Shown piece after piece: positions 36,801 through 48,173 of a DNA stretch of 64,000 nucleotides. The position numbers were made by a program, and so were the translations under genes. Within the stretch, counting starts at the first letter, position 1, and every line of letters begins with the position of its first letter. The notes beneath the pieces are model-generated. The model was not told the origin of the DNA and did no database searches. It was given only the letters and a program-made list of their open reading frames with translations. The DNA is taken from assembly GCA_038087015.1 (NCBI GenBank), contig JASBNA010000003.1:372001-436000 (forward strand), read 5' to 3'. The DNA comes from Cerrena zonata (lineage: Eukaryota > Basidiomycota > Agaricomycetes > Polyporales > Cerrenaceae).

Positions 36801-37209
36801 GGCAGGAGACCGTGACCCGAAGGAAGCCTCCGAAGTGCGTCGACCGACGCCACCACCTCCAAAAGCCGTTTTTGAAAAGGAAAGGGGAAGAATGAGGTGC
36901 AAGCAGGATGCGACACGCACGAATGCCGCCGTCAACAGCGAGCACGACCAGAGCACACCTAGCACATCCACGCACACTCGTCCTAATGCGGAGTATGGTG
37001 CTTTCAAACTCCGATTCGGCACGTGTCAAAGCTGGCGTGGCGCATTTCCCACTCAAGCACCAGCTTAATACACACACTCTTAGGCTTGGCTCATGAGTGG
37101 ATTCAAATTCGGGTTCTTTATTATTTTGTTGTCAACTCGGTATTATTAGGGAACTAAAGCGTAATCCAGTATGATTTCCAGAGCCCAAAGAAACTGTTAC
37201 ATTCAAATT
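36801..37209. other. Intergenic spacer between NOT1 and the GH13 gene
   Basis: About 410 bp holding the NOT1 promoter and the GH13 3' flank, both on the minus strand. Open frames continue upstream of the NOT1 start on the same strand without an obvious conserved N terminus, so an extra 5' exon of NOT1 is possible but unsupported. Confidence 0.5.
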
Positions 37210-39467
37210 TCAAACTAATGATGAACCCAAAAGGCCGACGAAGGTGATGGCAATGAGAATGAGAGAGGAAGAGAATGTTGAAGAGCGCGGAGCTCCTGAC
37301 GCAAGTTGGCCCTTGGGAGTAGAGCCTGCCGCAATCTCAGCGCCGCACATGCCCGAGTTCTGAAGCAAGGTAGAAGGCACAATGATCTTGGCCTGTCCAC
37401 CCAGCGAATATTCCACGCTGAGGGTTCCGTTGCTACCAACAACGAACTGTTTGCATGATAAAATACTGCGACGTATTGTCAGTGTCTTGAAACCACATCT
37501 AGGCTGGGGCAGCACTTACTCGGTCATCATGAGACTGTTGGAGTAAGGCGTGTAGACAGCCACGCTGACATTCGCGGGCTGAAAATAACGTGAGCAGATG
37601 TCCCAAAGATACACATAGGCATGACGTACGGGAGATCCGAGGTTCGTAAGGATGGAAACAACGTCGCCTTTCATAATAGCCAAGCCATGAGCATCGGTCG
37701 TCAAAACCTCGGCACGAGAGTGAAGCCAGTCAGTCTTCGACGAGTCCGAGGTTTGGTTAACTAGGAAGTTGCGAAGCTGCGGCGATGTTTAGCTTCCTCA
37801 TTAGTACAAGACGATCATTTCGGCTCACCGTGTTGAGTTTCGTGATAATCTGATTTGCGGTCGTGTTCGTGTAACCAGAGGTCCAGAGGGGTTCACGGTT
37901 CCACTATGAAAATATCAGTGGGCAGGCACACATCAGATTTGAACCCTGTAAGTACTTACAGGGTCGGCAGCACCGTGGAATCCTTGCTCCTGGCCATAGT
38001 AGACGATCGGAATACTAATCCTGAATTGGTAACTTTCTCAATCAGCTAAAATAGATCAACGTACCCGTCGGACATGAAGTTGAAAGCCATAGCGTTATAC
38101 ATGCTCTGAGGATCAACGGACATGTTGGCCCAGCGAGGCAAATCCTGGTTCTCGAGGAAGTTGCCCAAAAGACCGGGATCCTTGAACTTGGTCTTGTAGA
38201 TCTCCATGGTCTCGGTGATGGCTGAGGTGTTCAATTGTCCAGGGAGGGAAAATGCCTCTGTCAAAGCACCGTACATGGGGTAGTTGAGCACGGAGTCCAA
38301 AGGTCCTTGGTACGAGGAGACCTCACTGTCGTCGACATCAGAAAATTACACCCGTAAACGAAGATCAAATCGTACTCAATGTTGTCACCGAAGACCTCTC
38401 CGATACAGAAGACTCCGGCGGCACCACAGAACTTGGGCCAGAATTCTGACTGGACATGTCTGAAATAGAGTAAATCAGTCACATGACGCACAAATTACCC
38501 ATGGGTATGTCTTACTTTGCAGCTATTTCAAAGATATTTAATCAATCACGATACAACGTTAAGGAGCGCCGCAACATACCATCAATCCGAAGACCATCAA
38601 TGTTGTAAGTTTGTACAAGTTCTTTGATCCACGCTTGGTAGGCAGAGATAACTCCGGGATCCTCGGTGTTAACGTCGGGGAGTGGTACCTTCTCGTCACC
38701 CAACCAGCAGTTCTGTTCGCTAGTGGTGTTACCCCATTGAATAGGGCAGTACGGGTGGTATTGGGACTACACATGCTGGTTAGTCAGGAATTTGTCAAGA
38801 AGAACGAATCGGAAGCAGCTGACCGGGTCCTTGAACATGTATGAAGACAAATTGTTCAAGTCGGTCTGGAGGCCCATCACGTTGTTGACCACGACGTCGA
38901 CCATCAAATACCTAAAATGAACAACCTGTTCAGTGGCGGGAAAATAAGACTGCACCCGGTCACACGTACATTCCACGCTTGTGTAATTCGTCGGAGAGAG
39001 CCTTGAGGTCGTCAGAGGTTCCAAAACGGCTGTTGAGTTTAGAGGCATCTGAAATCCAATAGCCGTGGTAGGGGTCACCGTAGGGGGTGCGGGCACCCTC
39101 ATAGTTCTGAGAGACAGGGCTAATCCAGACTACGGAGGATGGTCAGAGGACTTAATTTTTGCGCTATACAAAGTGCTCACTAGCAGTGAAACCCATATTC
39201 TGGACGTAGTCAAGGTTCTCGCGGATGCTGTTCCAAGTACCGCCGCAGAACGTTTGGTCGCCGGGATTACACTGTGTTGTATCAGAGCCTTGGGGGAGGG
39301 CGAAACGGTCCACAATGATTCTAGGACAAATGTTCGGTTACTGTGGCATATAATTCAAGCAATAACACGCACTGGTAGATGGACCGGCCTCTCCATTCTT
39401 CAGCGGTCGCAGCGTAAGCCGCACGGAACAGAGAGAGCGAGAGGAAGAGACTGAGAAACGCGTGCAT
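37210..39467 (-). CDS. GPI-anchored GH13 alpha-amylase-like enzyme (AgtA-type glucanotransferase candidate)
   Basis: Secreted GH13 barrel enzyme. The start at 39467 gives signal peptide MHAFLSLFLSLSLFRAAYA, then WRGRSIYQIIVDRFALP, NCGGTW-like FCGGTWNSI and WISPVSQNYEGARTPYGD. Region I is DVVVNN, region II GLRIDAAKH, region III CIGEVFGD and region IV FLENQDLPR. The three carboxylates (Asp in RID, Glu in GEVF, Asp in NQD) are kept, but the region I and IV histidines of true alpha-amylases (VNH, NHD) are Asn and Gln. This is the pattern described for Aspergillus AgtA/AgtB, GPI-anchored 4-alpha-glucanotransferases linked to cell-wall alpha-glucan. The C terminus, after a Ser-rich linker and APRSSTFSSS, is a hydrophobic tail LILIAITFVGLLGSSLV fitting a GPI signal. 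About 11 introns, including a 7-nt microexon. Confidence 0.87.
38516..38522 (-). other. 7-nt microexon in catalytic region II of the GH13 gene
   Basis: Minus strand exon CTGCAAA, flanked by a 57-nt intron (38523-38579, GT...ATAG) and a 56-nt intron (38460-38515, GTAAG...TTTCAG). Joining gives ATT GAT G|CT GCA AA|A CAT, reading IDAAKH, exactly the conserved region II with its nucleophile aspartate and following lysine-histidine. No other splicing keeps both frame and motif. Confidence 0.88.
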
Positions 39468-40603
39468 TTCTTGTAGGGAAAGTGAAGATTATGGTATATG
39501 GTTTGTTGAGGGGGCCACAGTATAAAGAGGGGGTTGCAGGGAACGAACGGAGGATCCAAAAGAAGGTGGGGATCAGCTGAAGACTGATAGTGTTGTGCTC
39601 GAGACCAGCTAGTCAGCAGCAGCAGAAGAGGCGAGACCAGTCACGATGAACACCTGCAGGTGGGCGAAGAGCTTCAGTGTGGGCTCGGGGGAACTCTGGG
39701 AGAAAAGAAGAGAGAGGGTATTTTACCTGATTTTGCTGTCGAAGGGCATCAAGAAAGAAGGACGACTGTGTTAGCGAATTCACATCCAGACCGTGACACG
39801 GCTCGACTGCATTCCTCCCCGTACAGTTCCTGGTCAGTCACACTCTCGCAAGCACTGGCAACCGCGGATCATATGTTCGCCCCCCGCTTCACCTCCGACT
39901 GATCGAGCGCCCAAACCCCACACTCTGCCCACTCTCGATTGCCCGATTCTGTCCCTGGCAGCCTCTGTCGGGGTTCCAATTCTCTCAACCCACCCAGACT
40001 CCACCATTCCTCCTCTGTTTGCAATGTATACCTTCTAATATCCAATAGCTCATTCATAGCTCGCGTTCCAGGCGCGACGCCTAGTATCATCTGCATTCAA
40101 TCATCTTCCACTTCCCGGCACGCGTTTAGACAATTCAACCTCACCATGTGAGCCGTTGCCGTGCGGTGGTGGCGGCTGGCGACTTGCCGGACGGAACCAA
40201 GATCCTCCTTTTAGCAAGCCTGAGTAAGAAGCTATTCTGGTCTCGAGAACGAACCCCCTATGCTGGCGTGCTTCGAGCGGAATCTGCGAGTATCCTGAAG
40301 CTATGTTCCTTCATACCAATAGCCGCGCACTACTCGGTGGCAGAATATGTCCAGCTCGTACGACAGACGGCGTACACTAGTGACGGAGGTAAATGTCCGA
40401 ACGATGCACTTTCGCGCCAAGCCAAACACGACGATGGTTACCGACTGCTACCGACAATCACTCTCAGCGCTTGAGAATCGATCATCCTGTCTTTCAAGGC
40501 GCTGAACCTGCCTTATTGGGCGACCCCAAACGATCCTTTTTTACACACGCTGCTTCCGCGTTGTACTCGCATTCCACCAACTACAACTAGAACCTACTAT
40601 ACA
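39468..40603. other. 1.1-kb divergent spacer between GH13 and TMA7
   Basis: Promoter region for two divergent genes. Scattered short open frames on both strands show no recognisable product. The last 200 bp before TMA7 are pyrimidine-rich with ACTAC/CAACTACAACTAG shortly before the start codon, as expected for the leader of a highly expressed fungal gene. Confidence 0.5.
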
Positions 40604-41037
40604 ATGTCTTCCAGACAAGGCGGAAAGCTCAAGCCTCTTAAGGTCTTTATTACAACATCTGGAATGTATGATAAGAATAGCAACTGAGACATGAATGTTA
40701 GGCCCCGAAGAAGGACAAGAAGGAGGTCGATGAAGACGATGCTGCTTTCCAGCAAAGGAAGAAACAGGAGGAGGCTGCTCTGAAAGCTGCCAGGGACAAA
40801 GGTACGTATCCTCATACTTGCGTGTTTACTCTACTCATCCTGAGACTACAATACTTCAGCTTTGAAGGGTAAGTACTAATACACTGATCTGGTGAGATAC
40901 AGAAGCACACTCAATATTTCCATTTTCTCAGGTGGCGCTCCCGGTGGTGGAATCAAGAAGTACGTCATTTCATTTTGCTCTCATATACAACTTTGAGTTT
41001 TGACTTTGCGTATCGCGATAGGTCTGGCAAGAAATAA
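40604..41037 (+). CDS. TMA7: Translation machinery-associated protein 7
   Basis: A 63-residue basic, coiled protein found with ribosomes in yeast. Five exons: 40604-40642, 40702-40801, 40860-40868, 40932-40959 and 41022-41037. The product begins MSSRQGGKLKPLKAPKKDKK, continues DEDDAAFQQRKKQEEAA and ends with the family's GGAPGGGIKKSGKK. Exon 3 is only 9 nt. All introns are GT-AG and 43-62 nt long. Intron takes up half of the locus, so unspliced reading finds no meaningful frame. The length matches the family (about 64 residues). The role in translation is known only from association in yeast. Confidence 0.95.
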
Positions 41038-41452
41038 ACCCCCGATCAATCCCTTCAGATCCTACCAGATGTTCTGTCCACCTCGCAGTCATTGGCATGT
41101 GGCTCATGCTTTCCAACTATATAGCATCCCGCAAATCCCGCTTTATCCATTCACAACGATCTTGTATTGCAATCTGTACCATTACACCTATCCGTGGCGT
41201 CAATAGAATCGCGCAGTGAACGAATCAAGAGCTTTTAGCTTCACATCCAAAGAGACCTTCACCTCGTGCACTCGCAGTCGACTTTTGTGGATTAAGGTAT
41301 ATGACATTGTACTCATAAGAACGAATAAGCACAACCAACATGTACAATATTAACCCACACCAACAGAAAACACATTATGAACAGTCCAATCCGATCCAAG
41401 ATAAAATACCTCCTCGATTAACTTCCATCACTATCCTATTCAGCTAGCTCCT
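41038..41452. other. Convergent spacer, 3' flanks of TMA7 and the small unknown gene
   Basis: About 415 bp with TMA7 3' UTR on the left and A/T-rich sequence on the right. No gene or structured element is apparent. Confidence 0.5.
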
Positions 41453-41965
41453 TTACCTCCACAAACTGTCGCTGATAGCAGCGGGCATAAGAGGAGGCAA
41501 CAACGTCTCGACATTAATCTGCACCTTGATGGCGCTAGCGTGATCCCAAGGGCCTCTGATCACTGCTCGTTGCTCGGCGAGTGGGGGGGACGAGGGTCTC
41601 GAAAACGAGCTACGCTCAGACAACGTGGGTGAACTTGCTCCACTGTTCCCTCCTCTCTCAACATACGAACCCGTATCGGACATCAACGGGGGAAGAGAGT
41701 GATGAGTTAAACGTTGTGCTTCTTGGACCATGGGAAGCACATCCGTTACGGAGTTAACGCGCCTCCGGGGTTTTGGTCCGTCATTGGGCGCGTGCACTTT
41801 AGGGTAGAACGCTGGACGGGGCATGCAGGGAAGGGTATGTCTGGGTTTGTTACGGGCGGGGAGGGGACCAGAGACAAGTCTGAGCGCGGTGGGAGGGGGA
41901 CGACGGGTTGCTGGGACAACAACCAGTTCGAACTTGGATGAAAACGCAGAGGGATAGTGAGCCAT
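41453..41965 (-). CDS. Unknown 170-residue basic, Pro/Ser-rich protein
   Basis: A single-exon frame from ATG at 41965 to the stop at 41453. I do not recognise the family. The N-terminal half is basic and proline-rich (FELVVVPATRRPPPTAL; ARNKPRHTLPCMPRPAFYP), the middle contains a Ser-rich segment (SSPTLSERSSFSRPSSPP) that could be phosphorylated, and the C-terminal 30 residues (RGPWDHASAIKVQINVETLL) look most ordered. No signal peptide or membrane span. Its length without stops, and codon choice similar to its neighbours, support coding. Position between TMA7 and the E2 gene gives no clue to role. Confidence 0.55.
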   Translation of the reverse strand: MAHYPSAFSSKFELVVVPATRRPPPTALRLVSGPLPARNKPRHTLPCMPRPAFYPKVHAPNDGPKPRRRVNSVTDVLPMVQEAQRLTHHSLPPLMSDTGSYVERGGNSGASSPTLSERSSFSRPSSPPLAEQRAVIRGPWDHASAIKVQINVETLLPPLMPAAISDSLWR

Positions 41966-42696
41966 TGCTTTAACTGCAATTAAGAAGTCGAAGTGGTATA
42001 TGAAACTATATGTTCGATTCCCGATTACAGACAGCGAGAGAAGTGAAAAAAGTGAGATATGTCAACAAGAAGTCGGGATGTGACACGGTTGTTACGGAAA
42101 TGCCCACTCACCGAAAGGTTGGTCCGGGATTTACAGCACGGATGAAGTATGCTTTGAGAAATCCGTACCTGACGGATGTGTTCGAGTTGACGAAGGTTAA
42201 ATAAAGTCGGGTCAACCGACGTGGGATGTACGATGAAGGGAGGAAGCACCGGGCAAACCTAGCGGCACTATGAGGTTAGAGAGCAACTTTATGAGTGGAC
42301 TAATTGAGCGCCAATCGAATGTTTGCACGGCCTCGTCTGTGATGCGGGAAGTATCATCTGGTATCATGAAACAACATGAAACGCAATGATGAAAACATAA
42401 GGAGGAGATAAATTATTATATTCGATCGTGTATGCAATTGTAATGGTATCTTGAGATGAGTGAGAAGACGAGAAAACACGCAGATACTTTTGAGGCACAT
42501 TGAAGGCATGATATGAAATCGGGCAACTGAATGACGTATGTATGAGTGTAGGTGCGTACACGGGCTGATATACAGGGCAGAAACTGTGGGTGTCTATATA
42601 ACAGATCCTATGAGGTATGAATTAGAGTCCAACACGAGGATGGAGAGTCCGAGAGCAATGCGATAAAAGTGGGGCGTAAAGTGCACATGCTCTCGG
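41966..42696. other. Intergenic region with one doubtful 64-codon frame
   Basis: About 730 bp upstream of the small unknown gene and downstream of the E2 gene. A plus-strand ATG frame of 64 codons (42010-42204) is basic and has no recognised motif. I regard it as chance. The rest shows nothing distinctive. Confidence 0.45.
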
Positions 42697-43545
42697 TCAT
42701 GCGTCAATCGGCCTGTAATACCTCATGACTTGTGTTTTGAATTCTGGACGACGTATAGAGAATGAGCAAAGTCATTAGTCATCAAGAAAACTCCAAACAA
42801 ACCTTGAGGTGTGTCCCAAATTCGTGCCGCGTCTGGGTTCAGGGGCGATGCATTGTTGGGTTCTGTACAAACAAATCAATCATGCGTTGTATTCTAATAT
42901 AAGATTGCACGTACCACCAAGAAGAGACTGCAACGACAAGAGAATTGTCTGCACGCTGTAAACAGCAGACCATTTGTCCTGGAGGATATCTAGACAAATT
43001 GCACCGCTGTTGATGTCAACATTAGGATGGTAGCAAGGGGAATCGAATTTGATGGTAGGAGCGGCATAGGGGTAATTCGCAGGGAAGTTGATAGAGATTT
43101 TGTATGTCAAACCAGCGTAGATCTGATAGGTCGAGATGAGTGGCGAAATGGATAGTGGCCATTAATTATACATACGGTCCCTGATGGTCCCTCAATTGTG
43201 CCGACCCATTCGAAGAGATTTGCGTCTGATTTGGGGAATGCGGACTGTGAGGAAATATGTCAGGATCTCGGACACATAAAGATACGAGAAGGCGTACAAT
43301 TCCTGGGGACGATGACATCTTTGGGCTCACGTTAGCAGTCATACTATGTCATCAGCAAGTTTACATACCATTAGGGTCATGAGCTCACTGCTGAGTCTAG
43401 AGGTCGACTATGTGAGGTCGATGACGGGTCAGATTGAATACAAGGCATACCGTTTCGTTACGCTGCCCAGAGATTCTGTGGTCTGGCCTGTGACTGGGGC
43501 CTTTGCGGCGCGAGGGGGCGCAATGGTGGGGGTAATTTGCTCCAT
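42697..43545 (-). CDS. UBC11: Ubiquitin-conjugating enzyme E2 C (APC/C E2, Ubc11)
   Basis: E2 that hands ubiquitin to the anaphase-promoting complex to start degradation of mitotic cyclins. The start at 43545 gives [15 protein letters not shown], then [15 protein letters not shown], the UBE2C-specific start of the fold after a roughly 25-residue N-terminal extension. It continues [46 protein letters not shown] (catalytic Cys in ICLDIL, with HPN upstream), [20 protein letters not shown] and [16 protein letters not shown]. The last intron must be removed to give [17 protein letters not shown] and the stop at 42697; reading on gives a false end near 42723. About six introns, including very short exons encoding LSSELMTLM. 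Catalytic residues are intact. It is divergent from the Ede1-like gene with a 305-bp spacer. Confidence 0.92.
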
Positions 43546-43850
43546 GAGTGCAGGTTTGAGGTTTTGGCTGTGAGAGGTGTAGGAGAAGGTGGTCGGAAGA
43601 GTACAAGACGCGATGTGGACTTGACAAAGTTTCGAACACGGTTTTGAACGCGTCTTTCATGGGCATCACGTGTGGGCGAGCGGCATCGGCCGTGACGTTC
43701 TCGGCTTGAAAGGGAAGGTTATTCTCACGCCTACGCTGTGATGTCGCACGCTTAGAGTAATGAGCACACAGCCGGGGTACTGACCTCAGCCTGCGCTCTC
43801 TTTCTCGTCTCCTCCTGTACTCTCCTTCATTCCACTCTGGCGTTGTCGCC

Positions 43851-46800
43851 ATGTCAAAGTTCAACCCAACTGCCGCAGAGGTGGCCATCGTGAATCAGAT
43901 ATTCGCCCATGCTGATCCCCAGAAACTTGGTGTTGTGACCGGAGAAGCCGCAGTCAAGGTCTTCAGCGGCACCAAGCTCTCGCCGTCAGTGCTTGCAGAA
44001 GTATGGGCTCTCGCTGATGAGGACAACAATGGTGTGCTTACCCGCAAGGGTGTCGCCGTTGCTGTTCGTTTGCTTGGACATGCTCAACGCGGGGAACGCG
44101 TCACGGAAGCTTTGGTCCAACAACGTATGTGACGTCTTCGCTTTCAATATGGGCTTGCTTCCTCAATTCATTCTTCAGCTGGACCCGTACCCGTTATCGA
44201 GGGCTTTGCTGCGCCCATCGTTCAACAAGCAACTGGTGTTCCAACGCCAAGGTCTCCACCTCCGGGGTTCCCTCCCCTTACGCCGCAGGACAAGACAAAG
44301 TTCATGAAATTATTTATTGGATCTGGTCCCCAGAGCGGTTTGTTAAGTGGTTAATATGCTTTATTTTATGATGTATCAATCGCATATATAATGCCTTGCT
44401 CTAGGTGACAAAGCACGCGATATCTTGGTCAAGTCGAAGCTCCCAGTCGATAAGCTGTCTCAAATTTGGTGCGTGCTAATTACAGGTCATCTATTTGGCG
44501 CAGCTCTGATGCCTCTTCAGGGCACTTGCGGATACTAAGAGTCGAGGCGCGCTTGATCTCACCGACTTCACGATTGCCATGTACCTTGTTCAAGCATCAA
44601 TGGCTGGACGGTTGGCGAGCATTCCTGCCTCTCTTCCTCCATACCTTTACGAGCAGGCCAAGGGTACCCCAGATTTTGTTGCTTCACATGCCACCGGGGA
44701 GAGCGGTTCATTTAGTCCGACTTCCTCAATATTCCCTCGACCTATTAGTACGATTCAGCCACAGTACACTGGTCAGAGTCTGCACCCACAGACGACCGGG
44801 AATGCGTTGCGGCCAACACATACGGGACCGGCTTTACCTCCTCGTTCACCCTTCCAGTTGACCACTCAACACACCGGTCAGAACGTGCCTTGGGATATCA
44901 CCCCAACAGAGAAAGCGAATGCCGATCGGTTCTTTGATACACTTGATACCCAGAAGAAAGGATTTATTGACGGTGATACTGCCGTGCCGTTCTTCACTCA
45001 ATCCAAGTTGCCGGACGATGCGCTTGCCCAAATTTGGTATGAAATGAACCCTGCATGCTTTGTTTCAGTATACTGAACTCAGGGTTGTGTAGGGATCTTT
45101 CTGATTTGAACAACAATGGACTTCTCACTCGAGACGGGTTCGCTGTTGCAATGCATCTTATTCAGAACAAACTGACAGGAAAGGAAATTCCTTCTACGCT
45201 CCCTATTTCGTTAATTCCACCTTCTATGCGAAACAATTTCCCTGCTGTACAAGCTCCTCCTAAACCCCAGATCTCAGAAGCAATGAGAGATTTGCTTTGG
45301 GATGATACCCCTCCACCATCCACCACCACTGCCCAGGCGCCTCCTGTCCCTCAAACTCAAGTCGCCGGAACTTTATCTCCTCAGCATACTGCCTCACCTC
45401 CTCAAGTTCAACATTCAGTCTTCGGTACTACTGATCCCTTTAGTAACTCTTATTCTCCATTTGCGAACGCCCCTGGTAAGTCGACCCTCAATGAAATAGA
45501 TTACGCCTAATCATCATTGTTGTTTGTAGCCCCAGCCCCGGCTCCGACCTTTCAGAGAAATCTTCTTGACGATGACGACGAACCTGCAGCAACATCACCT
45601 CCACTTCAGGACAAGTCTGCTGAAATTGGCAACACGCAGAATCAGCTCAACTCCACGAACCGTTCATTGGAGACGACCAAAGCTGAGCGTGTCAACCTAG
45701 AGCAAGTCTTGGCTGACCAAGCCGCTCAGCTATCTGCTTTGCAAACCCAGCTATCTTCTGCGAAAGCTACCTACGAGACTGAGACCCGCTTACTTACTGC
45801 CCTCCGTGAACGCTTCTCTACTCAATCTGCTGATATCCAGAAAACCCGCCAGAGCTCATCCATGCAGAGAGCGATCTCAGTGCCGTCCGTGTAGAGAAGG
45901 CGGAAGTAGAAGGTTCCCTTCTTCGTGACAAGGAGGAGGCCCGAGAGCTTCATCGCAAGATGGTCGAAGTTGGACAACAGGTCGAGACCCTCAAAGTTGA
46001 TGTCGAGAAAGCCAAGAAGGACGGGAAGCAGCAGAAAGGCTTGCTTGCTATTGCTAAGAAGCAGCTTGCTACCAAGGAGGCCGACAGAGCTAGAGTTCTG
46101 GCAGAATTGGCAGATGCTCAAGCTGAGGTCGAGGCCACTACGAAGGAGTTGGAGGAAACCGAGGCTGAACTGGCCAAGGAGGATGTACCCCAACCCAAGG
46201 TTAACGGTGTGCAGAATCTTCCTCCCAGTTCACCTGATTCGATTACCATAGCCGCTGCTCAACCACTACCTGCCAGTCCACCTGAGATGCCAAGCCCTAG
46301 TGGAAAGAGCAATAATCCTTTTGAACGTCTGGCTATGGCTTCTGGTTCTCCTCGCTCAGGCTCACCCTTCTTACCCTTCGCTGATTCGGCTGTGCTCCCT
46401 ACGCCTCCGACTGCGTCTGTTCAGTCCGATGTCAATGATGATCCATTTGGGTTTTCTGACGCCTTCGGTGCTCCTGAGCCAGCAGCGGCACCCGCAGAGA
46501 CTGATCTTTTTGGATCAGAAACGTTCGCAGAATCTGCCCAGTCTGCAACCCTTGCCCCACCTAGTGAACATCCTGATGTTATGTCTCCTGCCGATACGGA
46601 TCTGTTTGTCACACCTCCGACATCAGCCACTATTGACAAACCGTCTGAAGAACCAGCTTCATTGGACACTATTCTTCAGTCGGCTGCTCCATCGGATGCC
46701 TCTGCAGAGCCATTTAGTGTTGCATCTCCTCAAGTTCCCGGTCATTTCCCACTTGATGACCAAGCGAAGGCTACGTCCGAGGAGCATACTGATCTAAATG

Positions 46801-48173
46801 CACAACTGAAGGAACTTGATATCGAGGAATCGGATACTGATAGCGATGATGATGAGCCCCTTGCGAATGTTCAAACGAAATTGGCCGAAACCTCTTCACA
46901 CACAACCGGCCAAGATGTTCCATCTACCTCAGCATTTGACGACTCGTTTGGTATTACCACATCGTCTACTCCGAAGGCTGAGTCCATTCGTGTAGCGTCT
47001 CCGATTCCGCCTGCTGTTGCATCTGTTCGGAGTCAGTCGCCGGCCCTGAGTTCACACTCAGCACCCAAGGACATTTTCGGTTCCCCCTTCACACCCGCCC
47101 CCGTTGAGCAACTCACCCCTGTACAGCCTGCTGAAACACCAAAACCCAATGGTGCTGCGGCTGGTGTCAGTGATTTTGACGAGGCGTTCGGTAAAGTGTC
47201 CAGCAGTGGTCCTTCGTCGCATTTCACCTTCGATTCGGCATTCGATGACAATTTCGACTTTGCCGCGGCACGTGAAGCAGTCCCAACAGAACCTGTTCAG
47301 GTCGCTCCTCCTCGAAACGAAAGTTTAACTGCTACTTCCAGCACGTTCCCACCGGCTCCCACCGGTTCCACGTCCGCTCCCAAGGATGATAGCTTTGACG
47401 CGGTCTTTCTGTCTTCGTCGGATGTAGACACCGCTCCGAGCTCAGCAGCGCCCGCTCCCTCAACCGCAGAATCGAAACCATTTTCCTTTGACGACGCGTT
47501 CGGTGCAGGGCCTTCACAACCCACTCAGCTGCAACCAGTACAACAGTCCCAGAGCAATGGATCTATTGGCATTTCTTTTGACGATGCATTCGGGGGACAT
47601 CCATCCGAAGCCCTGGCCCTTGATAGTCTCGTCAAACCTACGTTTCAACCTCCCCCTGGCCCTCCGCCAGGGCATGTAGCTCAAATGGCATTCCCAACGG
47701 TTTCACCGCCAGCGACCCCTCATCATGAAGTGACCGGTAACTCGTCGTCCGAGGTAAGACGCTCCATGTCACCCCCACCTCGTCAACGTTCTCCGCCTCC
47801 CCGGCATTCATCTCCAAAACCGCGACCCTCAACAGCCTCATCCGACAAGGAGAAACCAACGAGACATTCCAAATTAAGCGTACGTGTTGCTTGTTTTGAA
47901 ATGCCTTGTACTCGATCAACTGACAGACCGCGTATCTAGATCCGTCTGCCCTTCGGACGAAAGAAGAAACAGGAGCCCGCCCCGCCCATGCCTGCCCCGA
48001 TCAGTCAACAACAGGTGGTTGAAGAACCAACACCACCCGCTGAAGATGACATGGAGGCTGTGAAGACGTTGTGCGGTATGGGCTTTAGCCGCACACAAGC
48101 CGTCACTGCCCTCGAAAGACATGGGTATGACGTGCAGAGAGCTCTAAATAGTTTACTCGGTGAGCGAGCTTGA
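43851..48173 (+). CDS. EDE1: Ede1/Eps15-like endocytic scaffold (3 EH domains, coiled coil, UBA)
   Basis: Early-arriving scaffold of clathrin-mediated endocytosis. The start at 43851 gives [20 protein letters not shown]1: [23 protein letters not shown]2: [18 protein letters not shown] and [21 protein letters not shown]3: [19 protein letters not shown] and [18 protein letters not shown]. Then a Pro-rich linker, a coiled coil (45.6-46.2 kb), and a long disordered region with one NPF, DPF motifs and five FxDxF motifs. The C-terminal UBA domain is [18 protein letters not shown] and NSLLGERA. One base appears to be missing near 45851 in the coiled coil; the two frames join as [11 protein letters not shown]. 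The stop at 48171-48173 is the read-through choice; a 3' intron with acceptor at 48218 would end it LLGSA at 48229 instead. Homologous to Ede1 by domain order. Confidence 0.92.

Noticed and set aside
40148..40474. 108-codon plus-strand frame upstream of TMA7
   Set aside because: Starts without a convincing ATG, has no recognisable domain and lies in the divergent promoter region.
42010..42204. 64-codon plus-strand ATG frame, basic product
   Set aside because: No recognised motif, no splice partners, and it lies in the promoter side of a minus-strand gene; length is within chance.
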